A stretch of DNA of 21,956 nucleotides, from NCBI GenBank assembly GCA_002482805.1, contig DLGR01000024.1, positions 1 through 21,956 on the forward strand. Reading direction: 5' to 3'. Position numbers and translations under genes: made by a program. The notes below the pieces were generated by a model. That model was not told the origin of the DNA. It saw only the letters and a program-made list of their open reading frames with translations, and did not search any database. Shown in pieces: positions 14,628 to 21,956 of this stretch. Numbering within the stretch: the first letter of the stretch is position 1; each line of letters begins with the position of its first letter. Origin of the DNA: Micavibrio sp. UBA7689 (GTDB taxonomy: Bacteria > Pseudomonadota > Alphaproteobacteria > Micavibrionales > Micavibrionaceae).

Positions 14628-15394
14628 CAGAATTGCCGCCTGTGCATGTCAATGGCGGTGGCGGCAACGACGAGCGACACGAACACGGCCCCCTGCCCGA
14701 GCAAGAACAAATAGGTTATGTCGGTAGGCGGCCCATATAAAAGCCATTTGGTCTGGCCCATCAAATCCAGGCGCGGGATCATCATGGAAATGACTTCCAT
14801 GATATTCGCCATGATCACATATTTGCCTTCAAGCTGCGCCGTGTTGTTTTGCAGGATACCGAGGATGTCGCCGATAAGACGGCACAAAAGATAGAAGGAA
14901 AATATCGCCAGCAGACAGGCTGTCGAGCTTGTAATGACGAAGGCAAAGAACATGGCGATGTTAGCCATGATCAGAAATTCCACCGCGATGGATGCCCACC
15001 ACAAATAAAACCCCGCTTCGGCGGTGTGTTTTTCCAATCCCAGAATGGTAGCGCCCATAACCAATGCGGTCAAAAGCGCGATCATGGAAAAGGCCGCTGC
15101 GTGGGTAAAGATGAATTGTATGCGCCCGATCGGGCGCGATAGCAGGAAATCGATATCGCGGTTTTCAAAACACCGGCGGATATAAGTGCCTATAAACATC
15201 ACAACGCAGATTACGCCGAAGAGGCGAAACCCGAACGCAGCAAATGTGCTGGCAAATTCGTTTTGTTCGGTGATGACGGAGGAGCCGAAGAAATTGGAGA
15301 GGCTGACCGTGATTGCCAGAACGCCCAAGAGCCCCCAAACGAACCGGTCCCTTCCCGCCGCCATAAGGATGTAGCGAAAAAGGGGCCAGATCAT
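14627..15394 (-). CDS. ABC-2-type transporter permease-like membrane protein
   Basis: A protein of 255 residues with about six membrane segments. The central IRRCFENRDIDFLLSRPIGR region is typical of ABC-2 type permeases, where the cytoplasmic loop reads like RE...LLSRP. Two further hydrophobic segments end the protein, followed by the basic tail MHRRQF. No ATPase gene adjoins it. However, the C-terminus of an ABC ATPase is encoded on the same strand at the right edge of the window (21807-21956), and the two could be partners. It starts 40 bases after the secretin stop and overlaps the next gene by one base. Confidence 0.72.
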   Translation of the reverse strand: MIWPLFRYILMAAGRDRFVWGLLGVLAITVSLSNFFGSSVITEQNEFASTFAAFGFRLFGVICVVMFIGTYIRRCFENRDIDFLLSRPIGRIQFIFTHAAAFSMIALLTALVMGATILGLEKHTAEAGFYLWWASIAVEFLIMANIAMFFAFVITSSTACLLAIFSFYLLCRLIGDILGILQNNTAQLEGKYVIMANIMEVISMMIPRLDLMGQTKWLLYGPPTDITYLFLLGQGAVFVSLVVAATAIDMHRRQF

Positions 15395-15434
15395 AAAAAT
15401 ACCTTCAGGTTTGTAAGCCGGTTCGGACTAGCGA

Positions 15435-17345
15435 TTACATATCCAGCGGACGGCGGTCTTGCGAAAACTCGCGGTACAGATCCTTGTCCGTCGTGTGGAT
15501 GTTGTTGCCACCTTCGACAATCGTCGCTTTCATGAAGACAACGAGTTCCGTTTTCTGGATTTTGTCGACCTGGTTACGGAACGCACCGCCCACGATGGGA
15601 AGTTCGCCCAGAACCGGAACGGCGCTCTGTTCGGAATCCGTTCTGTCCTGAATAAGGCCGCCCATGACGATCGGCTGACCGTTGTTCATCTGGATAACAG
15701 AGTCAAACTCCTGCACGTTTACGTTCGGAACAGGCGAAACGATCGGAACGGCCAGACCTGCATCAGCCACAGCGAATGCGACACCGGGGTCATTGACGAA
15801 GCTGGTAATCCTTGTAACCGTCGGGCGCACCGCCATCGATACCGTTTCGTTGTCGAGGTCAATCGAAGGTTGAACGTTGATCAGAACGCCTTCGGGAACG
15901 TTACGGATGTTGGAATCGATGTCTACCGTAGTACCCGCATCAGTTTGCGACGTGTCGACTTCGATTTCAAAGTAAACTTGGTTTTTGGCCACGTTCAGGA
16001 CTGCAGATTGGTTATTCAAGACCGTCAGACGCGGACTTGCCAGAGCGCGTACCGTGCCGAAACGCTGCAATGCCTGAACCGCCAAATTGAAGTCACCGCT
16101 GGTGTACGCGACAAAGCCGCTGAGCAGAGGATCGGAAGCTGGGTCGAATGCCGGTGCTATAGAACCACCCACGGAATCCACACCCAAGGACAATGCGTTT
16201 TTGTCGGAGAAGATATCAACGGCGGACCAATCGATACCTGCGGCAAATTCATCGGTCAAACCGACCTCCAGAACCTTGGCTTCGATAAGAACCTGCGCCG
16301 TTACGGACTTGCGCAACTCAGTCAGATATTTATCGATTTGCTTGTGCAGGCGCTCGGTTGCAAAAACGGAAATGATACCGGCCTGCTTGTTTACGGAATA
16401 ACGGGGCGTGAAAGGATCGTTCGTGCCCTGTTGGGAATTCTCTTCTTCCTCTTCATCCACAGGAAGCGGCTCAACGCGCAAGACCGCATCGGGTGCGGAA
16501 ACCTGGACATTGGTCGCGGGTGTGCCATCAGCATTGGTTCCGCCTTCGGCGATTTCACCATCAGCCGTCAAAAGAACTGGCTCAACCGGCGCCGCGGTGT
16601 TTTCAGCCACAGCCGTGATTTTCGGATCTTTTTTCGTACGCAAACTGCCGGAGTCACGATAAACGCCGATCATCTGGGTCAGGTTCGTATCGAGCTCACC
16701 CCAGAAATCAGATTCACTTTTCGCTTCTGCTTTGAATTTAGAACCTGTGTCTGCGCCTTCGCCCGAGACAACCGCAACGTCGTTGCTGATGGAGCTGTCA
16801 TTGGTGCGGATATAGCTTAGATAATTGACTTTATAAATCTGGTGGTACGGCGTATCGAGTTCGACACGTACTGTGTCGCCATCGAATTTGTAACGCAGGC
16901 CGGCGCTTTCCGTCAGGCGTTCGATAACTTGATCGAAAGGCTTGTTACGAGCGGTAAAGATGATGGAGCCTTTGATACGCGGATCAAGTTCGAGATCGTA
17001 TTGGGCTTGATCGGCGAGTTCATACAGAACATCCTTTAAGGGAACGCTCTGGTTTACGGAGATCGAAACCAAAGGCATCGGTTTCAATTTGTCCGTAGGT
17101 GTCGCCATATAGGGTTTGAATTCGGGAATACCGGCTTCATCGACAGCGGCCTTGTTTTTAACGTCGGGCAAACGCTCTGCCAGAGCGTCGCGGTAATCCT
17201 GAACTTCCATATCGCTGCTGCGATCAACCTTGAGGCTGTTCTTGGCCAGATCGCATCCTGCCAGAGGCAGAAGGAAAGCCGCACTAAGTAAAAATACACC
17301 TAGGGCTCTTGCGATAAATACGCGGGGGGCGACAACATTTTGCAT
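15435..17345 (-). CDS. mshL: MshL-like lipoprotein secretin of a type IV pilus
   Basis: A protein of 636 residues forming the outer-membrane pore for the pilus. A hydrophobic signal ends in LAGC with Cys31 as lipid-attachment residue. The STN-type N0 domain is at about 92-165 (VPLKDVLYELADQAQYDLEL), followed by YKVNYL, as in MshL. A variable region from about 180 includes an acidic EEEEEN stretch near 300. The secretin domain begins near 345 (VTAQVLIEAKVLEVGL) and ends with VPVLGELPIVGGAFRN at 576-591. No AMIN domains are seen, which separates it from typical PilQ. A weak GGA precedes ATG 17345. The 115-base gap to pilU may hold a promoter. Confidence 0.85.
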   Translation of the reverse strand: MQNVVAPRVFIARALGVFLLSAAFLLPLAGCDLAKNSLKVDRSSDMEVQDYRDALAERLPDVKNKAAVDEAGIPEFKPYMATPTDKLKPMPLVSISVNQSVPLKDVLYELADQAQYDLELDPRIKGSIIFTARNKPFDQVIERLTESAGLRYKFDGDTVRVELDTPYHQIYKVNYLSYIRTNDSSISNDVAVVSGEGADTGSKFKAEAKSESDFWGELDTNLTQMIGVYRDSGSLRTKKDPKITAVAENTAAPVEPVLLTADGEIAEGGTNADGTPATNVQVSAPDAVLRVEPLPVDEEEEENSQQGTNDPFTPRYSVNKQAGIISVFATERLHKQIDKYLTELRKSVTAQVLIEAKVLEVGLTDEFAAGIDWSAVDIFSDKNALSLGVDSVGGSIAPAFDPASDPLLSGFVAYTSGDFNLAVQALQRFGTVRALASPRLTVLNNQSAVLNVAKNQVYFEIEVDTSQTDAGTTVDIDSNIRNVPEGVLINVQPSIDLDNETVSMAVRPTVTRITSFVNDPGVAFAVADAGLAVPIVSPVPNVNVQEFDSVIQMNNGQPIVMGGLIQDRTDSEQSAVPVLGELPIVGGAFRNQVDKIQKTELVVFMKATIVEGGNNIHTTDKDLYREFSQDRRPLDM

Positions 17346-17460
17346 GGTTTTATCCGTGAACAGGAAGTGAAGTGACAGAATCGGTCCCTAGAATTTTGCT
17401 ATGGATTCATGTTCTAAGCAAGAGAATGCTAAGGAAAATACGCCTAAAACGCCTGATTTA

Positions 17461-18594
17461 TCAGTAGTGGTCGGATATCTTAAGATTCGAGGTGTCCATA
17501 TCGCGCAAGGAGCCGCTCTTGCCGCCCAGCTTCGCCTGACGGATCTTGACCGCCATGTCGGAGGATTTGTCGGACTGGGTGATAGCCGTTTCCTCGGTGA
17601 TGTCGCCGCGCTTGTATAGGTCCAAAAGGGACAGATCGAACGTACACATTCCGATGGCCTTGTTCTGCTCCATAACTTCGGGGATTTTTTCGTAATCGCC
17701 CTTTTGAATTTGTTCGCGAACCAAAGCTTGATTAATGAGGATTTCCAGAGCCGGAACCAGACCGCCTTTCAGTGAAGGCAGTAGACGCTGGGAGATAATG
17801 GCTTTCAGGTTCATCGACAAATTGAGTCGTGTTTGGTTATGGAATTCTTCGGGGAAGAAGTTCACGATGCGCTCGATCGCCTGATAGGCGTTGTTGGTGT
17901 GCAGTGTCGCAAGACAGAGGTGCCCCGTTTCGGCAATCGTCAACGCCTGCTCCATAACCTCGCGGTCGCGGATCTCCCCGATCAGGATAACATCCGGACG
18001 CTGACGCAAGGCGTTCTTGAGCGCGGTGTTGTAGCTTTCGGTGTCAACGCCGACTTCGCGTTGCGTGACGACGGATTTTTTATGTTCGTGATAATATTCG
18101 ATCGGGTCTTCGATGGTTAGGATATGCCCCTCTTCGCGTTCGTTGCGATAGTTCAGCATCGAAGCCAGTGTCGTTGATTTACCAGAGCCCGTCATACCCG
18201 TAAGCAAAACAAGACCGCGGCGTTCACCGGCAAGTTCTGCCAAAATATGCGGCAGGCGCAATTCTTCGAGTGTCGGAATTTTTGAAATGATACGGCGGAT
18301 AACGAGACCCGGCATCTGGCGTTGCTTGAAAACATTAACGCGGAATCGTCCGTACTGCGCCATATCGAGCGCGGTGTTCAATTCCATTTTGGTTTCGAAG
18401 TCGCGTTGCTGGCGCGCGGTCAAAATGCTGGAGAGGATTTCGTTGATTTCTTCTTCGGTCAGAGGGCGGTCGTTGATGCCTTCCAAATGGTTTTCGATGC
18501 GCAGAGTCGGCGGAAAACCATAGCTGAGATAAAGGTCCGAAGCCCCCTTCTCGTTCATTTTTGTCAGGCATTGAAACGCATACGGTACGGTCAT
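17461..18594 (-). CDS. pilU: PilU-like twitching motility ATPase
   Basis: A hexameric secretion-type ATPase of 377 residues, related to PilT and acting with it in pilus retraction. Walker A is GMTGSGKST at 133-141, the Asp box IEDPIEYYH at 161-169, Walker B DVILIGEIRD at 201-210, and the His box TGHLCLATLHTNN at 223-235. The N-terminal ASDLYLSYGFPPTLRIENHL segment and the 100-residue tail after the core fit PilU better than PilT, and the PilT AIRNLIRE motif is replaced by INQALVREQI. The ATG overlaps the pilT stop by one base (TGATG), so translation is probably coupled and the two proteins made together. Confidence 0.9.
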   Translation of the reverse strand: MTVPYAFQCLTKMNEKGASDLYLSYGFPPTLRIENHLEGINDRPLTEEEINEILSSILTARQQRDFETKMELNTALDMAQYGRFRVNVFKQRQMPGLVIRRIISKIPTLEELRLPHILAELAGERRGLVLLTGMTGSGKSTTLASMLNYRNEREEGHILTIEDPIEYYHEHKKSVVTQREVGVDTESYNTALKNALRQRPDVILIGEIRDREVMEQALTIAETGHLCLATLHTNNAYQAIERIVNFFPEEFHNQTRLNLSMNLKAIISQRLLPSLKGGLVPALEILINQALVREQIQKGDYEKIPEVMEQNKAIGMCTFDLSLLDLYKRGDITEETAITQSDKSSDMAVKIRQAKLGGKSGSLRDMDTSNLKISDHY

Positions 18595-19760
18595 CAGAAG
18601 GAATAGCTCCCGTCTGCCGCTTTTTCACCGGACTTGGCGGCCTTGCCGCCGCCTTTGGATTCATCTCCGCCGATTTTACCGCCGCCGAGCGCTGCGGATT
18701 GATATCCTTCGTCGCGCTCTTCGACATCTTCATGCACTTGCGCGAGCGTGCGGTGCGCGGTGTCTTTGTCGATGGATCCGCCTTCGAGCAGGCCTTGCAC
18801 GTAATCTTCCATCGTCACCATGCCGTAACGCGAACCTGTCTGGATCATGGAGTAAATCTGCGGAACCTGATTTTCACGGATCAGGTTGCGGATAGCACTC
18901 GTGCCGACCAGAATTTCGAATGCGCCGACGCGGCCACCTTCCACTTTGGGAAGCAGTGTTTGCGCAACCACGCCTTGCAGCGAGCCTGCCAGCATCGTTC
19001 TGGCCATCGGTTTGTCGCCCGTCGGGAAAACGTCGATGATACGGTCAACGGCTTTTGCGGCCGTGGACGCGTGCAGCGTTGCCAGAACCAAGTGTCCCGT
19101 TTCGGCGGCGGTCAACGCAAGCGACATGGTTTCGTAATCGCGCATCTCCCCCACCAGAATAACGTCAGGGTCTTCACGCAGTGCGGATTTCAATGCACGT
19201 GCGAAGGATACGGTATCGCGTCCGATCTCGCGGTGGTTGATCAGGGATTTTTTCGAGTGATGGAAAAATTCGACCGGATCCTCGATCGTGATGATGTGTT
19301 TGTCCATCGTGATGTTGATGTGGTTGATCAACGACGCAAGTGTTGTCGATTTACCCGAACCCGTCGCGCCCGTCACAAGGATGAGGCCTTTTTCAAGTTC
19401 TGCGAAACGGCGCAGAACGCCCGGCAGATCGAGTTCGTCGATCGTCGGCACTTCGGACGGAATGGTACGGAACACGGCGGCGGAACCGTTACGCGTTGTG
19501 AAGGCGTTCACACGGAAACGGGCCTTTTCGCCAAACGAAATGGCCAAGTCGATTTCCATGTTTTCTTCGTAGTCGGCACGCTGGCCCTCGGTCATCACCG
19601 AATACAGCATCGAGCGGATATCATCACTGGTCAGCTCCGCTTCGGCTTTGATGCGGCGAAGTTTGCCGTGCACGCGGATGATGGGAAAATTGGTCGGACT
19701 TAAGTGAAGGTCCGATGCCTTGTTTTGCATGGCGAATGCCAAAAGCTGCGTTAAATCCAC
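18594..19760 (-). CDS. pilT: PilT twitching motility ATPase
   Basis: The type IV pilus retraction motor, 388 residues. ASDLHLSP at the start, Walker A GATGSGKST at 131-139, Asp box IEDPVEFFH at 159-167, Walker B DVILVGEMRD at 199-208, His box TGHLVLATLHAS at 221-232, and the diagnostic AIRNLIRE at 289-296. The last 35 or so residues form a Gly/Lys/Ser-rich tail that usual PilT lacks. The start is GTG at 19760, with GGAGAAGG ahead of it. It is co-transcribed with pilU (one-base overlap) and follows the prepilin peptidase gene by 100 bases. Confidence 0.94.
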   Translation of the reverse strand: MDLTQLLAFAMQNKASDLHLSPTNFPIIRVHGKLRRIKAEAELTSDDIRSMLYSVMTEGQRADYEENMEIDLAISFGEKARFRVNAFTTRNGSAAVFRTIPSEVPTIDELDLPGVLRRFAELEKGLILVTGATGSGKSTTLASLINHINITMDKHIITIEDPVEFFHHSKKSLINHREIGRDTVSFARALKSALREDPDVILVGEMRDYETMSLALTAAETGHLVLATLHASTAAKAVDRIIDVFPTGDKPMARTMLAGSLQGVVAQTLLPKVEGGRVGAFEILVGTSAIRNLIRENQVPQIYSMIQTGSRYGMVTMEDYVQGLLEGGSIDKDTAHRTLAQVHEDVEERDEGYQSAALGGGKIGGDESKGGGKAAKSGEKAADGSYSF

Positions 19761-19860
19761 GACCTTCTCCCTTAAATTGTGATTAAACTGAACAGACCCG
19801 TTCGGAACGCTGAAAAAGCCCCCTCAGTTTGATGCCAAGACCGATCACGGTCAATAAGGA

Positions 19861-20658
19861 TCACCATTTATAATCAAACCCTAATCCGGTTAATATTAGG
19901 TGAAGATAGAGCGAGAGGATAAGCGCGGGACCGAATGGAAACGCCCCTTTCGAACCCTTTTTTGCCCTTATAACGGCGCTCAGAACACCCAAAGCGCCCC
20001 CGGTCACCATGAAGGCCGGCAATGCAGGAACCCCCAAAAACAGGCCTGCAACGGGCAAAAACTTCAAATCCCCGTGCCCAAGCGCCTGTTTTCGCTTCAA
20101 ACGCCCGACCGCCCAAGAGGCAAGCCAGAAAAAGACGGGTAAAACAAATGCGGCGGTTATATGGGATATCCAAAGCGATGAATCTTCCCGCGCAAACAGA
20201 AAAATAAATACGGCCGACAGAATCGCCAGCGCGATATTTATATCGTTCGGGAGAATCATGTGCTCCCAATCGATCACCGTCGCGGCGACCATAAAAGGCA
20301 CGGCGAAGAGTAACGGAACAAAGCTTGGTACAGGTCCCCATGCGCAAAAAAGCCCCATCGCCAATATCGCTGTCGAGATTTCAACGGCGGGATAGAGTTT
20401 GGAGATTGCTTTCTCGCAATGGCGACATTTACCGCCCGAGGACAGCCACGAGAACAGTGGTACTAGATCGGCGACGCCCAGTTTGTGATGACAATGCGGG
20501 CATTCCGAACGGCACGCGGGATTGTCTTTGGATTGTTTGTCGGCGATCCATGAAATGCTGCGCGGTATGCGGTAAATCAATGCGGTCGCAAAACTGCCGA
20601 GGCAAAGCCCGACAAGAATGATCAGAATATAAAGGAAAGCCTCTGGAGCTACGCCCAC
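19861..20658 (-). CDS. pilD: Prepilin peptidase (A24 family, bifunctional type)
   Basis: An inner-membrane aspartic protease of 265 residues that removes prepilin leaders and usually N-methylates the new Phe1. The cytoplasmic domain has zinc-type cysteines CPHC at 53-56 and CRHC at 78-81. Catalytic aspartates are Asp130 (VIDWEHMILPN) and Asp197 in the GxGD motif LGHGDLKF. About eight hydrophobic segments are visible. The start is GTG at 20658, placed directly after the TAA of the upstream TPR gene with AAGG inside that gene as ribosome site, so translation is coupled. Probable substrate: the prepilin encoded at 11953-12684. Confidence 0.92.
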   Translation of the reverse strand: MGVAPEAFLYILIILVGLCLGSFATALIYRIPRSISWIADKQSKDNPACRSECPHCHHKLGVADLVPLFSWLSSGGKCRHCEKAISKLYPAVEISTAILAMGLFCAWGPVPSFVPLLFAVPFMVAATVIDWEHMILPNDINIALAILSAVFIFLFAREDSSLWISHITAAFVLPVFFWLASWAVGRLKRKQALGHGDLKFLPVAGLFLGVPALPAFMVTGGALGVLSAVIRAKKGSKGAFPFGPALILSLYLHLILTGLGFDYKW

Positions 20659-21717
20659 TTAGACCTTGCGGCGCAGGATAACCAGACGGTCATAGATTTT
20701 TTCACGCGGCAGGTTATTCAGTTCGGAACCATACGAAGCATCCATCTGCAAAGCCTGTTCATACAATTTCACAGCTTTTGGAGCGTCGCCCATACGTTCG
20801 GCAACGATCGCCATATTGTAGATGTGCGAAGGATTGTTCGGTTGCATGGATGCCGCGATTTCGAGATAACGCATCGCGTCGTCGTAATTCTTTTGTTCGC
20901 CGTTCAGCAGACCCATCTGCGCGGGTATGCCGGGGTTCATAGGATATTTCGCGCGCAGTTCCTGTAATTTTTTCAACGTCACCGAAGGATATTGCGTTTT
21001 CATGATGCCCATCAGATTGACGATGGCATCCGCATTGTTCGGTTCGACTTTCAAAAGATCTTCATATGTTGTCGCGGCGGATTCATTGAAGCCTGCGCCT
21101 TGTTGCGCGACGGCGAGCCCCATCAGAATGCGTGGATCCCTATGGTTTTTCTTGTAGAGTTTTTCAAACATTTCCATCGCGGCAGCGTAACGTCCCAATG
21201 AAAGCGCGCGCGTGGCGGCCACATACTGGGATTCATAAGAACCCGCCTTCGCGGACTGTTCTACGACAATGTATTTCTGGCCCGGTTCATACGCGGGGTC
21301 GACTTTACGAACACCCGTGGCGCCCGCTTTTTTAAGATCGCTGTCAGGAACCAGTGCGTTGGAATCGTAATACGTGCCCGAATGCTTTTCGCGCGCGCCG
21401 CTGTCGCCCATCACGTTCGTGCCCTTGATGGTGCCGTCGGCGGATTCAGGAATAGGTGTCAGGCCCGTTGTTGCGGGAGCTGCAGGCGCGTTCGCAGGTG
21501 CAGGCGTCGCCGTAGTCGTGGCAGGCGCAGGAGCCGCCTCTTCCATCGGAGCAACCGCCGTCGGTTGGGGCGGCGTGGTTGTTGTCGCTGGAGCTGCGTT
21601 ATCGATGGCGCTCACCGTGTCGTTCGTTCCTTGCGCGTGGACAGATACGCCGCCGCACAGCGCGATCGTGAACAAGGACAGGCCCGTCATCAGAATTTTC
21701 GTATCAAATTTTTTCAT
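20659..21717 (-). CDS. Secreted tetratricopeptide repeat protein
   Basis: A protein of 352 residues. A Sec signal peptide (about 1-28) probably ends at VHA before Gln29. Residues 30-90 are a low-complexity Ala/Pro/Thr linker. From about 160 to 330 there are four or five tetratricopeptide-like units, for example RYAAAMEMFEKLYKKNHRDP and APKAVKLYEQALQMD. Such periplasmic TPR proteins often assist pilus assembly (MshN and PilF are examples); that role is inferred from position upstream of the prepilin peptidase gene. The stop abuts the peptidase start. The ATG at 21717 lacks a strong ribosome binding site. It begins a new unit after the terminator of the ABC ATPase gene. Confidence 0.82.
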   Translation of the reverse strand: MKKFDTKILMTGLSLFTIALCGGVSVHAQGTNDTVSAIDNAAPATTTTPPQPTAVAPMEEAAPAPATTTATPAPANAPAAPATTGLTPIPESADGTIKGTNVMGDSGAREKHSGTYYDSNALVPDSDLKKAGATGVRKVDPAYEPGQKYIVVEQSAKAGSYESQYVAATRALSLGRYAAAMEMFEKLYKKNHRDPRILMGLAVAQQGAGFNESAATTYEDLLKVEPNNADAIVNLMGIMKTQYPSVTLKKLQELRAKYPMNPGIPAQMGLLNGEQKNYDDAMRYLEIAASMQPNNPSHIYNMAIVAERMGDAPKAVKLYEQALQMDASYGSELNNLPREKIYDRLVILRRKV

Positions 21718-21776
21718 GGTGTTCGCAAATCTGCTAAAGGGGTGAACGAATTGGAAATTTCGTATGTGATTCTAGC

Positions 21777-21814
21777 AAAAAAACGGCCCGAAGGGAATCC
21801 TCAACTTTAGGCCG
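21777..21814 (-). terminator. Intrinsic terminator of the ABC ATPase gene
   Basis: On the minus strand CGGCC (21810-21814) pairs with GGCCG (21784-21788) around a partly paired loop, followed by seven T. The gene's stop codon lies in the hairpin. It separates the ATPase unit from the TPR/pilus genes. Confidence 0.65.
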
Positions 21815-21956
21815 CTTTGGGTATTGCCTTTGTTACCAGCGATAAAAACGCCCTTTCCAGATGCGATTGGCCCGTTTGCGCCAGAAGTTCGGTGGGTTTT
21901 CCGATAAAAACGATTCGCCCCTCGTGCATCACTGCGATGCGGGCGCATAATTCTTC
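21807..21956 (-). CDS. ABC transporter ATP-binding protein, C-terminal end (partial)
   Basis: Forty-nine residues run in from the right window edge to a TAA at 21807. EELCARIAVMHEGRIVFIGKP is the characteristic segment after the switch histidine of ABC-2 type ATPases, where E-x-L-C-x-R-I is followed by a short strand and GRIV. The remainder is a short basic tail. The nucleotide-binding motifs lie outside the window. A permease of the matching kind is encoded at 14627-15394 on the same strand, so the two may form one transporter despite the 6.4 kb between them. Confidence 0.75.
   Translation of the reverse strand, partial: EELCARIAVMHEGRIVFIGKPTELLAQTGQSHLERAFLSLVTKAIPKAA

Noticed and set aside
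15459..16820. Long plus-strand open frame of about 450 codons opposite the secretin gene.
   Set aside because: It lies wholly antisense to a gene with clear secretin motifs, and its translation shows no domain and has Arg/Asn-rich reverse-frame composition.
17346..17460. Small gene or clear promoter between pilU and the secretin gene.
   Set aside because: A TTGCTT-N17-CAAAAT pair exists on the minus strand but matches poorly, and no reading frame has a ribosome binding site.
18561..19703. Plus-strand open frame of 380 codons opposite pilT.
   Set aside because: The minus-strand PilT has every Walker and His-box motif; the opposite frame is a by-product of codon bias.
19761..19860. Sigma-54 promoter ahead of pilT (TTGGCAT segment).
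   Set aside because: The GC dinucleotide expected ten bases after GG is absent.
1..21956. CRISPR arrays, insertion sequences or long direct repeats.
   Set aside because: No regularly spaced repeats, transposase motifs or flanking terminal inverted repeats were seen by eye.

Overview
The window looks like alphaproteobacterial chromosome, but its two ends do not share one composition. Positions 1 to about 3240 are very GC-rich at third codon positions and carry a Hyphomicrobiales-style promoter (CTTGAC-N17-CTAT type) ahead of ffh. From about 3300 to the end, codon use shifts to AAA, GAA and CAA codons and AT-rich spacers. The change falls inside one intact ffh frame. By hand count, G or C fills 224 of 260 third positions in 2521-3300 but only 94 of 140 in 3301-3720. 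The ffh-rpsP-rimM-trmD-rplS-leuC gene order is common in alphaproteobacteria. The right part would suit a moderate-GC member with type IV pili (Micavibrio-like or Rhodospirillales-like; inference only). The left part would suit a Hyphomicrobiales member such as Devosia (inference). A chimeric assembly joint, or recombination within conserved ffh sequence, is the first thing to test.

Layout. 1-1009: the end of an unidentified gene and a convergent gene for a family-9-type carbohydrate-binding protein. 1010-2248: a lower-GC patch with an orphan adenine-methyltransferase-like gene and a small convergent gene. 2249-2448: promoter and structured leader of ffh. 2449-6480: protein targeting and ribosome/tRNA maturation genes ffh, rpsP, rimM, trmD and rplS, closed by a strong terminator. 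6497-7004: a two-gene minus-strand unit encoding a 100-residue unknown and a 37-residue CxC peptide with its own terminator. 7173-11937: leucine biosynthesis, in which leuC is separated from leuD-leuB by a 42-residue minus-strand gene, a low-affinity iron permease family gene and a degenerate HD-GYP-like gene.

11953-21956: everything reads on the minus strand. In transcription order: the end of an ABC ATPase gene; a secreted TPR protein; prepilin peptidase; PilT; PilU; an MshL-like lipoprotein secretin; an ABC-2-like permease; an unknown membrane-anchored protein; an AraC regulator with about seven membrane segments; and a type IV pilin-like protein. Together these supply pilin maturation, the outer-membrane pore and two retraction-type motors. 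The extension ATPase, platform protein and alignment proteins are not in the window. Five junctions in this block are overlaps or short gaps, so much of it is probably co-transcribed.

Short genes too small for ordinary ORF calling were found at 6553-6666 and 8654-8782, each with a Shine-Dalgarno sequence and an intrinsic terminator. No rRNA, tRNA, CRISPR array or insertion sequence was found.
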